From positions 249,320-313,319 of the forward strand of contig NQMI01000032.1 of NCBI GenBank assembly GCA_002270565.1: a stretch of DNA of 64,000 bases, written 5' to 3'. A model generated the notes under the pieces. It was not told the origin of the DNA and did not search any database. It worked only from the letters and a program-made list of their open reading frames with translations. Both the position numbers and the translations under genes were made by a program. The stretch comes from Stenocarpella maydis (Eukaryota > Ascomycota > Sordariomycetes > Diaporthales > Diaporthaceae). Below, in pieces: positions 21,121 to 32,370 of this stretch (its first letter is position 1; each line of letters begins with the position of its first letter).

Positions 21121-23027
21121 ATGGCTCCAGCCCAGTCAAACTCATACTCCACCCCAAAGTGGTGGAAGGAGTCGGTCGTATATCAGATATACCCGTCGTC
21201 CTTCCAGTCCACGCCGGACGCCAAGCTGCCGGGATGGGGCACCGTCAAGGGCATGACCTCGCGGCTCGACTACCTCAATTCGCTGGGCGTCGACGTGCTC
21301 TGGACCAGCCCCATCTACGAGTCGCCCCAGGCGGACATGGGATACGACATCGCCTCGTACAAGGATATCGACCCACGGTACGGGTCCCTCGAGGACGTGG
21401 ACGAGCTAATCGCCGAGCTCAGGAAGCGCGGCATGCGCCTCATGATGGACCTCGTCGCCAACCACACCTCGGACCAGAACCCCTGGTTCCTCGAGAGCCG
21501 CTCGGCCAAGGACAGCCCCAAGAGGGGTTGGTACCACTGGCAGCCCCCCAAGGGGTATGACAGCGAGGGGCAGCCCATCCCGCCCAACAACTGGGCGCAG
21601 ATCCTGGGCGAGGCCAACTCTGCGTGGACGTGGGACGGCAAAACCGGCGAGTTCTACCTCAGCCTGTTCACGCCCGAACAGCCGGACCTAAACTGGGAGA
21701 ACCCCGAGGTCCGCGAGGCAGTGTGGGACGTGATGCGGTTCTGGCTGGACCGCGGGGCGTGCGGCTTCCGCATGGACGTCATCAACATGATCTCAAAGGT
21801 GCCCGGCTACCCGGACGCGGACGAGGTGCTGGGCCCAGGCCACCGGTACCAGCCGGCGTGGAAGCACTTTGTCAACGGCCCGCGGCTGCACGACTACCTG
21901 AGGGAGATGCACGACACGGTGCTGGCCAGGTACGACACCATCACGGTGGGGGAGATGCCGGGGATAAGCGACGATGACGAGATCCTGCGGACGGTGGGGG
22001 CCAACGCCCGGGAGCTCAACATGATCTTCATCTTTGATGTGGTCGACATCGACAGGTATGATGTGCGCATGACGCTGCGGCCGTGGACGGTCAAGGAGAT
22101 GAAGGGCATCATCTCGCGCTGGCAGCGGACCATGATCGAGCGCGACGGGTGGAACACGGTCTTTATCGAGAACCACGACAACCCGCGCTCCATCTCGCGG
22201 TACGCGAGCGACAGCGACACGGACAGGGACAAGTCGGCGCGGCTGCTGGCGCTGATGCAGACGACGCTGGGGGGCACCGTGTTTGTGTACCAGGGCGAGG
22301 AGATTGGGATGCGCAACTGTCCCAAGGAGTGGCCGATTGAGGAGTTCAAGGACATTGAGACTATCAACTACTGGAACAAGGTCAACAAGATATACAAGGG
22401 CCAGCCGGAGATGATTGCCGAGGGGCGCAAGATCATCGACATGTAAGTCTGTCTAAGCCGCTTTTCCCACACTCTTTCTTCTTCTTCTTCTTCTTCTTCT
22501 TCTTGTCTTTCTGGAGAAATGACCCAACACGCCTCCGCAGGAAAGCAAGAGACCACGCCCGCACCCCGATGCACTGGGACGCCTCCCCCAACGCGGGCTT
22601 CTGCCCGGCCGGCGTCAAGCCCTGGATGCGCGTCATGGACGACCACAAGACGGTCAACGCCGAGGCCCAGATGGGCTTCGACTCGGACGCGGCGGGGGAG
22701 CTCTCGCCCTGGCAGTGGTGGCGGCGCGCGCTGGCGGACCGCAGGGAACACAGGGACGTATTCGTGTACGGCGGCTTCGAGGACCTGTCGGCGGACCACG
22801 AGGCCGTGTACGCGTACGCGCGGACGAGCAGCACCGACGCGGCCGAGAGGTGGCTCGTCGTGCTCAACTTTTCTGGCGCGGAGCAGGCCTGGCAGATGCC
22901 CGTGGGCCTGGGGGTTGAGTTCTGGGCGGCTACTACGTACGGCAAGGGGAGGGCGGAGGGGAAGGAGACTTCCGGGAAGACTGTGCTTAAGCCTTGGGAG
23001 GGGCTGCTTGGGAAGTGCAGGGCATAG
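21121..23027 (+). CDS. GH13 alpha-glucosidase (maltase / oligo-1,6-glucosidase type)
   Basis: A cytosolic-type alpha-glucosidase of family GH13 without a signal peptide, hydrolysing maltose- or isomaltose-like sugars. Exons 21121-22442 and 22541-23027 give 602 residues; the 98-nt intron (GTAAGT ... CCGCAG) contains a TTC microsatellite. The N-terminus WWKESVVYQIYPSSF is typical. Region I is DLVANHTS. The nucleophile is Asp219 in GFRMDVINM, the acid/base Glu278 in TVGEMPG, and the stabiliser Asp353 in ENHDNPRS. The motif ARTPMHWD lies right after the splice. The residue following the nucleophile is valine, which in characterised relatives goes with alpha-1,6 (isomaltase-like) rather than strict alpha-1,4 preference. 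No maltose transporter or MAL regulator lies beside it. Confidence 0.92.
22475..22504 (+). repeat. (TTC)n microsatellite in GH13 intron
   Basis: About ten CTT/TTC units form the polypyrimidine part of the alpha-glucosidase intron, ahead of its acceptor. Confidence 0.9.
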
Positions 23028-23948
23028 AGGGTCAAGGAGCAGCATGCTGTGGCCTGACACTATAGAATGGGATCTGGCACAGTCAATAGACAGATGATGT
23101 TGTTCCATCTTTGTGGGCCCAATGAACGATATTTGGATAGATAAAAAGGTCAAAGTCTTTGAAGGCCTAAACGAAAATACTGGTTGCAAAAGACATGGTT
23201 TCTCATACAGATATCAACCCACTGGCAACTGTAAAGATGATGGCTTCTCTATACGAGGAATGAAAACGGATGGCTAACACCCAGGCAAGTCTCATGCCCT
23301 CCGATTCAGCTGCCAATTTCCACATAGGGTATGTTTTTCCTTCGGCATCTGCGGCGGTACATGAAAACATATAGACACTGCCACACTGCTTGGGGGGTGT
23401 AGTGAGCGGTCTATGAAGAATGGGGCCGGGGAAGCTTTGGGGGGACCAAGGTTGGGAGCCAGGTTTTTCACGAGGACTTGCGGATCTGGTGGCCCATCGT
23501 GCCGACTCCAACTGAGACCACATCAGATATTCCCAGAGTCAGGTTCAGCGCTCATTAAGACTTTCTGGTATGGACAACGTCAGATTGGTTTCACTGAGAA
23601 CACAGCACTGGACCCCATTGTCTTTGGAAAAGATGCGAAGTGGGGAACCTGGGATGGTGGTTGGCCTCGAGATCAGCTCGAGCTACTTGCTTCAGATGCT
23701 TCCTCTCCTTTTTTTGCCCTTCATACCGAGCTCCTCCAAATGGCTCGCCAGGCCCCCACGTTTGTCTGTGTAACCAACCTCTCCTCCTCCGATCAACTGT
23801 CGCCATTAATCCAGGTCTCATCTGAGCATCTCATTCCTTTCGTCGTCTCCTCAAAGCACTTGTCGAGATCTAAGCCACCGACACTCGCATATTCCATCAT
23901 CCTGCCGTCCTCGCCGTCGTCAACCCGCCAGGCAATCAGACTAGAATC
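23028..23948. other. Intergenic region
   Basis: No gene is seen between the GH13 gene and the Ifi-6-16-like gene. An open frame at 23413-23958 has no recognisable features. The last 120 bases before the next ATG are C/T-rich, like a fungal leader. Confidence 0.4.
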
Positions 23949-24649
23949 ATGCAGCTGACTGTCGATGCTCTCATTCATGCCGTTTCCGAGGCAATCGGCC
24001 ACCTCAAGAGCACTGTCTCTGACGATCTAGTTGGGTTGGCGCAAAAGAACATCACTGAGCACGTCACCGCTTTGTTGTCCACACAGAATGAGCAGAGCAT
24101 TGTGAGCGCCGTCGGCCTAACATCAGACTACTTCAAGCTTTCCGGTAAGAACAACATTCTACGGTTTTATCTTAGCGGCTGTTGGTTGACAAGATCTAGT
24201 CGCTGCCAAAACCGCTGCCGAGCACTGCGCACAGTTTGCCGTCGCCAATCTCACTCGAACTGTCGACATCCTCAGGGACAACCCGCTGGACTACGTCCCC
24301 AAAGCGTACGGCGGAATCAGGGACTGCCTCCTTGAGGAATCATCCAAGAATGGGTCCAATTTCGGCTGGTTACTGCTCCTGGCACTCATTTTCATCATCA
24401 TGACTGTGCTGCTTGGTCCATGGTGGCCCATCGTCCTCCTGCTTCGGATGATCGGCTTTGGCGCTCTCGGTCCAATGCCTGGTACGTCATCTCATATGGC
24501 ACCTCAACACAAAGAAAAAGGAAAAAATACCAATTTGCAACTTCGAAACAGGATCTATCGCAGCCATGCTGCAGTCCTTTCTGTATGGCGGGTTCACCCC
24601 CGGCGGCGGATGGTTTGCATTTCTGCAGAGGTGGGGAATGAATCTATAA
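23949..24649 (+). CDS. Ifi-6-16 (ISG12/IFI6)-like small membrane protein
   Basis: Three exons (23949-24144, 24200-24481, 24552-24649) give 191 residues. Both introns are short (55 and 70 nt) with GTAAGA and GTACGT donors, and their junction codons are restored exactly. Residues 1-110 are soluble, helical and acidic. From about 113 the protein is hydrophobic: LLLLALIFIIM, a GPWWPIVLLL segment, then GFGALGPMPGSIAAMLQS and GGGWFAFLQRWGM. The glycine-rich end with the pattern G-x-x-G-P-x-x-G-S-x-A-A-x-x-Q-S ... F-x-F-L-Q matches the Ifi-6-16 family, which in animals are small mitochondrial or nuclear-envelope proteins linked to apoptosis. Fungal members exist and are uncharacterised as far as I know. 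The assignment rests on this C-terminal pattern. Confidence 0.75.
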
Positions 24650-25408
24650 TGGAGCTCTCTCAAGGAATGAAATTCTTTGGGATTCTGCTACGCTTAATTT
24701 TCTTTGGGTTCAGAACCTGATGGTGTCGAGATGCTCAAATGCCCATTCGTCCAGTTTCGAAGCCAGAGGGCCAGTCTATAAAATGTCTTAGTGTTCTGTG
24801 AATTCTTGAAACACTAATTTTATGAGCTTTAGAATTACTGTGGAACACGAATTCTGAAAATTTATTGCAATTCACATGATTCCTTCATCCCTATTGGAGA
24901 TCATCCCCCCAGTGGGTCTGGCATGGCATTCACCCATCTGATCAAGCTACATAAGTGTTGATCAGGCAAATCAGGCGCTGGTATGAAACGGAAAACTGCA
25001 TATTAAGCATGTGGCAATAGCTCGAGGCGAGAGCTGGTAGTAGTCTACGCGGTGAGCGATCGTCGATGGGGAACGCATCGTGCCCATGAGAGGCCGATCT
25101 GGCTGTCATTTCTTCACTAATTGTAACACGTGGGGTACCTCGAATATATTAAAAAGATATAAATCTGGCTTGTAAACACGAGATGGTGGTCTCCTGCAGG
25201 TGAAACTGACGCCTCTTTCCCTTTTGTTCATGGCACACGAAGCATCCATTTCCGACACCTTACGGTCTCCATAATTTCTTAGACTTTCAGACAATACCCA
25301 ATACGGCCTTTTGAAAATCCCTACCCTAGAAAATCCAGCTCCGTATATTTTCTTTATACGATTACACTTCATAATCTAAATTGTGTTAGGTTGATTCCGG
25401 CTCAGAAC
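24650..25408. other. AT-leaning intergenic region
   Basis: No coding signal is seen. AT-rich segments lie at 24780-24890 and 25110-25390. Confidence 0.4.
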
Positions 25409-26087
25409 ATGCTTCATCGCCATTCTCAAACGTTCCGTCTAAGCAGCGGCAGACAGATGGGAACCAGTTCCATTCGATTATTCAACCCATGCGAATTCGA
25501 CACTCGTCCTTGTACTGAGGAGTCCTCATCATTGCGGTACCTCAAGCCTCTGCCGCTCTGTCAAAACGGGAAACTATATCACATCAACTTGCCTGCATCT
25601 GCCTTCCCGCCCTCCGCCTCACAGACCAATGAAGTATCAGAGGAATACAAGTGTATCATAATCCAAAACTTGAGAGATCATGAGAATGAATTCAACCTGA
25701 GACGTAATGGCTTTCAGGCTTTCAGTCACCCAGGCGCGGCTGGTCCTGGGAAACAGGCATCGAAGCCTTCTCTGACCGATGCAGACGAGGAAGCATTGAA
25801 TGCTTGGCTCTGGCTGTATATCCAGAAAGCCCGATGGGCAGTGACGACGATACAAGTATCAACAGTTGACTTTCCAAGTGTTCGAACCGAGAATTCCAGG
25901 AACTTCCTTAGAAGCATATCACATGCTTTCAATGGAAGTCTATTGGGCGGTTATGCACATTACACAGGCGTTTTATACATGTGATCGGCTGCGAACTTCT
26001 CGAACATGGCTATATATATGGGTCATTGGGTTAAAGAACAACGTCGTCGGGGACTTGAAACCAGCATTCCGAACGAGAGACTCGTGA
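25409..26087 (+). pseudogene. Relic of an AsaB / GA4-desaturase-like oxygenase
   Basis: An ATG-started frame of 191 codons (25409-25984) begins with a segment like the N-terminus of fungal AsaB-type hydroxylase/desaturases: LRYLKPLPL, then TNEVSEEYK, IIIQNLRDHENEFNLRRNGFQ and a following SHPG. After about residue 120 the similarity stops. The expected YYPE segment, the FDHTLRR motif and the histidine motifs of this family are missing. A second frame (25866-26087) continues without matching them. I read this as a truncated or decayed copy. The family includes enzymes of secondary metabolism, but no cluster partners are present here. The identification is by recalled sequence pattern and is moderate. 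Confidence 0.45.
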
Positions 26088-26260
26088 TTGAGAAGTACGA
26101 GCTGATGGCTTCTAGAGACGATTGGCAGAGATGACAAGATTGAATCATTGTCAAAATATAGCTGGAAAGAATTGCCACGAAACTAAGCGCTCGGCAGGAT
26201 CTAAAGTTTTGTGCGATAGTAACTCGCATAACTAGGTGGCAAATGTTCCTTTACAATAAG

Positions 26261-28357
26261 TCATTGCTGATAGAGCTTGAGCATAGACACATATTCGAAG
26301 GCACTTGCCTTGAAGTACCTCTCCTGTGTCGTGTAATTGACATACTGCATAACGTTTAGCGAACGAGGCATGATACTCAGATTTTGCCCGCGTGGTTCCA
26401 ACTTACCTGCACACCAAAGCGACAAGAGTACCCATGATCCCATTCTGTTCAGAGTCAGTATCTGAAATTCTGACAATTGAAAAAGCCACCCGGAAACGAG
26501 CCTTGCCCCTGTTGCAAATGGACAGGCTTCGTATGCCGATGAAATGCTGTTGGGAAGATATCTTCAACCTGCTTCCACAAATTTACATACCGAAGTTGTC
26601 GAGAAAGCTCCAGGCTAATGTCCCCACCACGTTGACACCCTCGGCCATGGCCATGAGAATCGACTGCAAGTACTCTTTATAGTACCTTGAGCGGAGAGGG
26701 TCAACGATGATGGACTGGAGATCCGTTCGCAGACTCTCGTACGGCTCCGGCATCCCGAACTCTGATATCACTATTCCGCCCTGGAGTTTACAGACTCAGT
26801 CATCTGTGATTTATATGACCGCTTTGCTTGTTTTGTCTGCATGTGGAATCCTGACTTACAGCTGCTCTGAACATCTCCTGGTATGTCTTCAGCATGGTTG
26901 GGACCCAGTCCGTACTGTAGGACAACCAGCTGGCGCAAGGGTCAACAGCAGGACCGGTGGGCCAGTAGTCTGCGCCTGGATACGTTGAAACGCTGCCATA
27001 GCATCGAGGATAGTCCGGGTGCGAGGAATTGCCGATGCACGCCTGCAGGCCACCATCTCCCGGAACCGTGATGAACCCTCCGCCACCGTAGGCATCGATC
27101 ATGAAGATGTCGCTCGTCCCGTTGATCTGTGCCTTCTGCTCTTCCGTGAACGGCGGGAGAAACGGCGACACGTACTCCTTCACGCTTTCCGGGAAATCCC
27201 CTGTGAGGAAAACGGGCGTGGCCCACAGGCCGTCGTTGAAATCCCATGCCCTCTGAACGGCGGCTGCGGTGTCTGCCGACTCGTCCAGCGGGATCTTGTA
27301 TCCGCCATTGTTCTTGAATGATATACTGATGGAAGAGTTGATACTCTTGCCAATGCGATATGCTGACGAGTGGGCTAGCAGAGCATTTCGCGCACATGCG
27401 TAGAACTGTTGGTCAGGTAGGATGGCGGTTGCGCTGTCGTTGAAATACCCATCTGGCAGTGGATATCTGTTGCAAAAGACGCTGGGCTCATTTATTGTAA
27501 CCCAGTATTGCACCTTGCTTGACCATCGTGCGAACACTACGCGGGCGTACTCGCTGAAGTCGCTGGTGATCTGGTCGTCAAGCCATCCGCCGTAGGTGAG
27601 TTGCAGGATAAGTGGCAGGTCCCAATGATAGAGAGTAACTACTGGAGTGACTCCATACTGGATACATGTATCAATCACATCGTCATAGTGCAATAGGCCT
27701 GCCTCGTTGACCTCCCCCGAGCCGAAAGGGAAAATACGCGACCAGGAGGTAGAGAATGCGTATGTGTTAATACCGAGTGCGGCGATGCGCGCGATGTCTG
27801 ACGATATTAGCTCGTACAGGTAGCTACTTGGATGCCAGATAATTACCTTGTTTGTAGAGGTAGTAATTGTTGTCCGCAATGTCTGCCGTCTCGTTGTTCT
27901 TCACAAACCCCGGGACTCGAGTGAGCACATCCCAAATACTCGGGCCTCGGCCTTCAGCCTTTACTGCACCTTCGACCTGGAAAGCCGACCCTGATACACC
28001 GCGCCAAAAGTTCTGGGGCAATTTCCAGCTCTCGTTGCTAGCCTGCAGTGGAACTTGAGCGCCGGGAACGGGAAGGGTCGGATAGAACAATGGTGGTGGC
28101 GGAGTGAGAGATTCAGATGGTACGGGGGCAGGGTCGACAGTGCTTGCGACTGGCGAAATGCTTACTGGGCCGACGTACTGGTCCCAGAGTTCTGCAATGA
28201 ATGTAAGCTTGGACGCACGAAAGATAAAGAAGTGCGGCCAACTGAGTCCCAATCTCTCCCCGGGCGACTGACCGTCTAAGGATAGGCTTGTTGTGTTCTG
28301 CGCCGGGATGCTCTTTAGAAGCGCACCGGAGACCAACCAAAGGCAGAACTGTTTCAT
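26261..28357 (-). CDS. Secreted GH1 beta-glucosidase-like enzyme
   Basis: Five exons on the minus strand (28357-27847, 27797-26860, 26780-26591, 26444-26407, 26344-26261) give 586 residues. All four introns have GTAAGT-like, GTATGT or GTAATT donors and restore conserved codons, including a 38-nt exon encoding EWDHGYSCRFGVQ. MKQFCLWLVSGALL is a signal peptide; an upstream in-frame TTG is not used. Residues 20-100 form a family-atypical, partly proline-rich extension before NFWRGVSGSAFQVEGA. The GH1 core has LYHWDLP, TINEP with acid/base Glu274, and the nucleophile segment VISEFG with Glu490, where GH1 enzymes usually have TENG. WSFLDNFEW is present. Function: hydrolysis of beta-glucosides outside the cell; the relatives are the lactase-phlorizin-like fungal GH1 group. 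Confidence 0.9.
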
Positions 28358-30559
28358 CGTGACTGGAATCCTCAAGGGTCTGCTTATTGTCGACTGAGTC
28401 CTCGTGACAAGTCCTGCGAGGTTCTCTTGATCCTGGGGGACCTAACCAACCCCTTGTAATCAACAGAGCGGGGAAGATGCATGGAACTGCAGCACACCCG
28501 CACTTTACACCAAGATCGGCATGTGATAAAGCGAGATTTCCTTTCTTACATGACATCGAATAACACCGAAATGTAAATGTAAGAAGTTACATGGCTGTGG
28601 TCACTCGAATCCAGCCCAGCGTCAAGTGGCTTGGGTGCAAGTGGTACGGATAGCTGCTGCACATGGGTACTTATGATAGGCGACCCTTGTGAATGGAGAA
28701 GGACCTCAAAACGTCGCACAGGTCGAAGAGATTTGATCACTGATGCTATCGGTCTGTGAGTTATTTCGCTGCTGGTATTGCAAGCTGTGCATTGGTTGCT
28801 TTGAGTATATTAAGGGGTTTATAATGCGGCTTCTCCCCTCGAGTATGTGTTGAGCTTCTAGCGACTACGGTCCCTGGCCCAACGCAGGCGATACCTTCCG
28901 GCGGTCCGCTTGCTCTTCTTGCACCTCACTGCGCCATTGGTTTTGCACCCCAGACTCATGGATGGAGGGATTCAAGGTAAAGTAGTGTGTTGTAGCTCGA
29001 AAATCTTGGGCCTTGGCCAAGTCGTCCATCCCCGGCAACCACCATTCGGTTTTGCTCAGTTTTTGAGCGGAAAGAAAAGACCTTGAATTTGGCGCCTGGA
29101 TAAACATGAGATAGCCCGGATGGGCCGAGTGCTGAATGGCCGGCTGGGCCAGTTATTAGATGCGGAACGGAAGCGAGAGAGATGTCCCCTCTAGACTAAA
29201 CTTCAGGAACTTGTGGAGAGAGACGGCCGCGCGAGTCGAGATGTCAAGAAATCATCGCTTGCAACCATGCGTTTCGTGTCTCCCACTGTCATAGTCCATG
29301 CAAATGGTAGCAGTCCAGGCTTGAGATGATGGTCTCCCGAGTTGCAGCTGATTTGATAATTCGCAGCCATCAAAGAATCACGGTTGCATGGGCCGCTCAA
29401 CCCGTACAAAGAAAGTCTGCCGAGAGACAAGTCACACCTACATCCTTCGAGAAATTAACCAGTCTGTCAAGACCCCACAAAAACCTCGCGATCTGGGAGC
29501 GCTCATGATCAGGACAACGCCACTCCTCCTGCGTGTTGTCAATCAGCCCCTGAGACAGAAACACGTTAAAGAAGGATGATGACATACATGACATAGTCCT
29601 CTTAGTGCTTATTAATATAGTAAAAGGCTAGGAATTAAAATGTCAGTAACAATGATCTATTGAAATAAAGGGTTCTATTGAAGTTTATCATAAGCACTTG
29701 AAAATGTTATCTGGCGGTCTAAGTTAGTTATGTGGCCAATGGGTGACTACGGGGCCAGATCTTCCAACCATCTTCTTCATTCCATCTTGCCCAGTGGCCT
29801 CCTGTCCCCTCAAGCAAGGTAGTCACGAACTTTGCACCTATTCATCTTTTGGTGTGATCTATTTCCGCAAGTGCTCCACATGTTGTTCTGTGGCGTAAAG
29901 CGTTGGCGCAGTACCCTGCAGCGAACTACTGCATGCACCCTTATGAGCCAGAACGGGTCCGAGTCAGTTGCTTCCCGATGCTAAATATTCACCCGATCTA
30001 AATATTCAGCTTTCTAGGAGTCGAAGGCAACCCTGGTCCCCGTGTCCTTTCTAAAGCGGCCAGAGTTTTACGTGAAAAGGCCCCCCAGCAAAATCTACAT
30101 TAACGATTCTTTCAGCATGGAGTCTTTAATGTGAAGAATTCTCAGGCCTGCCATTGCTACCTAGCGAAAAGGTATCCTGCAGCCTTCTTACTGCGGCTCG
30201 ACAATAGACAACATCATGCTGATAGTATCTCAAATTTCATTTCTGAATTGAATCGAGCTCATATGCGGATACTGCGCGGTTGCTTACTCTTATGGTCACA
30301 TTTTATATATATACTGCAGCATTGTTTAGCAGCGCATGTAAGCACTATTCCTGTTTAAGATGAAAGAACATGCCACTCACGGTGAGACATACAAAAGGAC
30401 CGAGCTAGCAGTATCTCCAAATGCCCACGTGTGCTTCACAGGGTCCACACTTCGTGCACTTCGAACGGCTTATTCAGGAATTACGAGAAACCAGACCGCT
30501 TAACATCCCTGGACCGGATTCCGGGCCCCCCCTTCCGGCTGCCTTTCCCACACAAACTC
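28358..30559. other. Intergenic region upstream of GH1
   Basis: About 2.2 kb holds no convincing gene. Short frames (up to about 147 codons) look random. The sequence becomes progressively more AT-rich to the right, with a TATATATATA-like run near 30304-30313. Confidence 0.4.
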
Positions 30560-30990
30560 ACACTTCTGAACGGCCGATATTAAATTTGAACAAAATATTA
30601 AAAAAACTTACCTCTTTTTAAATATTTAATATTATATTATAAGGAAAATATTTTATTTAAAAGGGTTTATGAAGATAATAGCTCTAAAACAGTTTTTAAA
30701 ATAATACTTCTTAAATATTAAGTATTTCTAATATCTTTTATAAAAATACTAAAACTTAAAAAAAACCTACTATTTTAAAAAAAACATCTTTTAAAATAAT
30801 TAATAAGAATTTTGCCTATTTAAAAATAATATATTTAAAAGCATAACTACTTATAGTATAAATATATTAAAAGATTATATTAGGAATCTTTTCTTTCGTA
30901 ATATAAGTTAAAATTTCAAGTTTCATTAGTTATATACATCAAAAAATTAGCTATTTTTGGAATTTATTTAGAATTTATTATGTAGGGTTA
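30560..30990. repeat. Very AT-rich block, probably RIP-decayed repeat
   Basis: The block is composed almost only of A and T, rich in TTAAATATTAA-like words and TpA steps, with no open frame. Both edges are sharp and return to GC-balanced sequence. This is the usual look of repeat-induced point mutation in ascomycetes. The flanking segments 30516-30536 and 31028-31044 show a weak inverted similarity (GATTCCG then a C run), which could be an old terminal repeat or chance. Confidence 0.6.
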
Positions 30991-31608
30991 AAAAGTGGGT
31001 GCGTTTTAGTGCGGCCACACCAAGTGTGGAGGGGGTCGGAATCAGAGGGGACGATGTTATGGAAGTTTACATACCCAGCTGGAGAGCCCCTGTCTCTCAC
31101 TGCTCGCTCATACAGTGGAGGAAAGGAACGGACGTGATTACTACTCAGAAAAAGCTATACAGGACCTTGGCAAAATCCCACGATGCATTCGGTCTACCTA
31201 GTCTACTTGCTAGGGGAGTAAGCAATTTTGGGACATAGCAGGCTTTAGCCACATTGAAGATAGTGAGTGGACTGGTTTGGACAGCCTCAACCTGAGGAGT
31301 GTCCAAAGGTGGAAGCGTGGATTCCTAAGAGAAAGCTGCCTGCTCTAGCCTCGGCTGGCAGAGATTTCAAGCGTGAACAGCTTCAGCTTGCCCCTTCAGA
31401 GATGGCCGTGACATACTAACCGATCACCGCCAGCTGAGCAAAGCGTTGAGCTCTGGAGCATCAACATGATGTTGGGAAAAACTATAAGTAGGAACTTGGA
31501 ACCCACAAATTAGCAGACTTAAGACCATCATCATCACAGACATCCACAGCCCGGTCATTCTTTCGAAGCCACTCCTCTTGCACTCTACAGCATTCGTCAT
31601 TGCCCACC
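30991..31608. other. Intergenic region between AT-rich block and secreted protein gene
   Basis: No gene is seen. GC content returns to normal abruptly after the AT-rich block. Confidence 0.4.
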
Positions 31609-32370
31609 ATGATCTTCAACCGGTTCCCCCTTCTCTCCTCTCTCCTCGCGGCTTCAGCGAGTGCAATTCCCTTCGTTCCCGAGGACTTCCCTCTCGCTGC
31701 CGTCCCTCTAAGCGATCTGCCTGCTCCTGACACCGTTCCTGCACCTGTCAATTTGACCGAGCCAATCAAGTTGTTGACGCGTGCTACCGAGGGGATTCAC
31801 CTTGTCAACTGCCAGGGGAACGGATACGCTTACTCTATCGAGATTGTAGGCCCACTTCCTCTTGACTTCCTAAAGATAGCCATTTCCAGCTGAAAAGGCG
31901 CATATGTGGAGCTCAAAAGCTAATCTTGTGCTGTAAATAGTACTGCAGTGACGACAGCAACTGCAACTACCAGCCCAGCTCCAACAACCAGTGCTTCCTG
32001 TCCAGCAGCGGTTTGTTCACCTGGGAAGGCCGGAGCAACCAGGGCTGTGGCTTTACCAGCGGCACTACGTTCTATTATAGTCTCCCGTCCAATGCTCAGT
32101 CCTACGCCAACTACGCCAAGGTTGGGTAAGTAACTCTGGAGCTGAAGTACCGGTGATAGAAGCCAACCAAACTAATGAGCTCACCACGCTACACAGGACT
32201 GGTTTCAATTCGTTCCACAACTACAATATCTTCAAGGATGACAAGCATACCATGTACACTGCCGGGAATGGTGCTGTGTGCAAGAGTATCTACTACTGTC
32301 TGATTGTAAGAGTCCTAGGTGTTGCCGACTGTGGTGCATGGGTGGCTGACAAAACGTGATCCAGGCTTAA
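31609..32370 (+). CDS. Small secreted cysteine-containing protein
   Basis: Four exons (31609-31845, 31941-32125, 32197-32305, 32365-32370) give 178 residues. The N-terminus MIFNRFPLLSSLLAASASA is a clear signal peptide. A propeptide-like, proline-rich segment follows to about residue 60. The mature part has seven cysteines in contexts VNCQGNGYAYS, YCSDDSNCNY, NNQCF, TWEGRSNQGCGF, AVCKS and IYYC. The order NC-QGNGYAY / CxxDxxC / TWEG / GNGxxCKSIYYC recurs in a family of secreted fungal proteins of unknown function; I recognise the pattern, not a named gene. The last intron (59 nt, GTAAGA ... ATCCAG) leaves only Ala-stop. Without splicing, the protein would end at 32359 with an 18-residue different tail. 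The gene sits next to an AT-rich block, a setting common for effector-like genes, but no role is shown. Confidence 0.7.
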
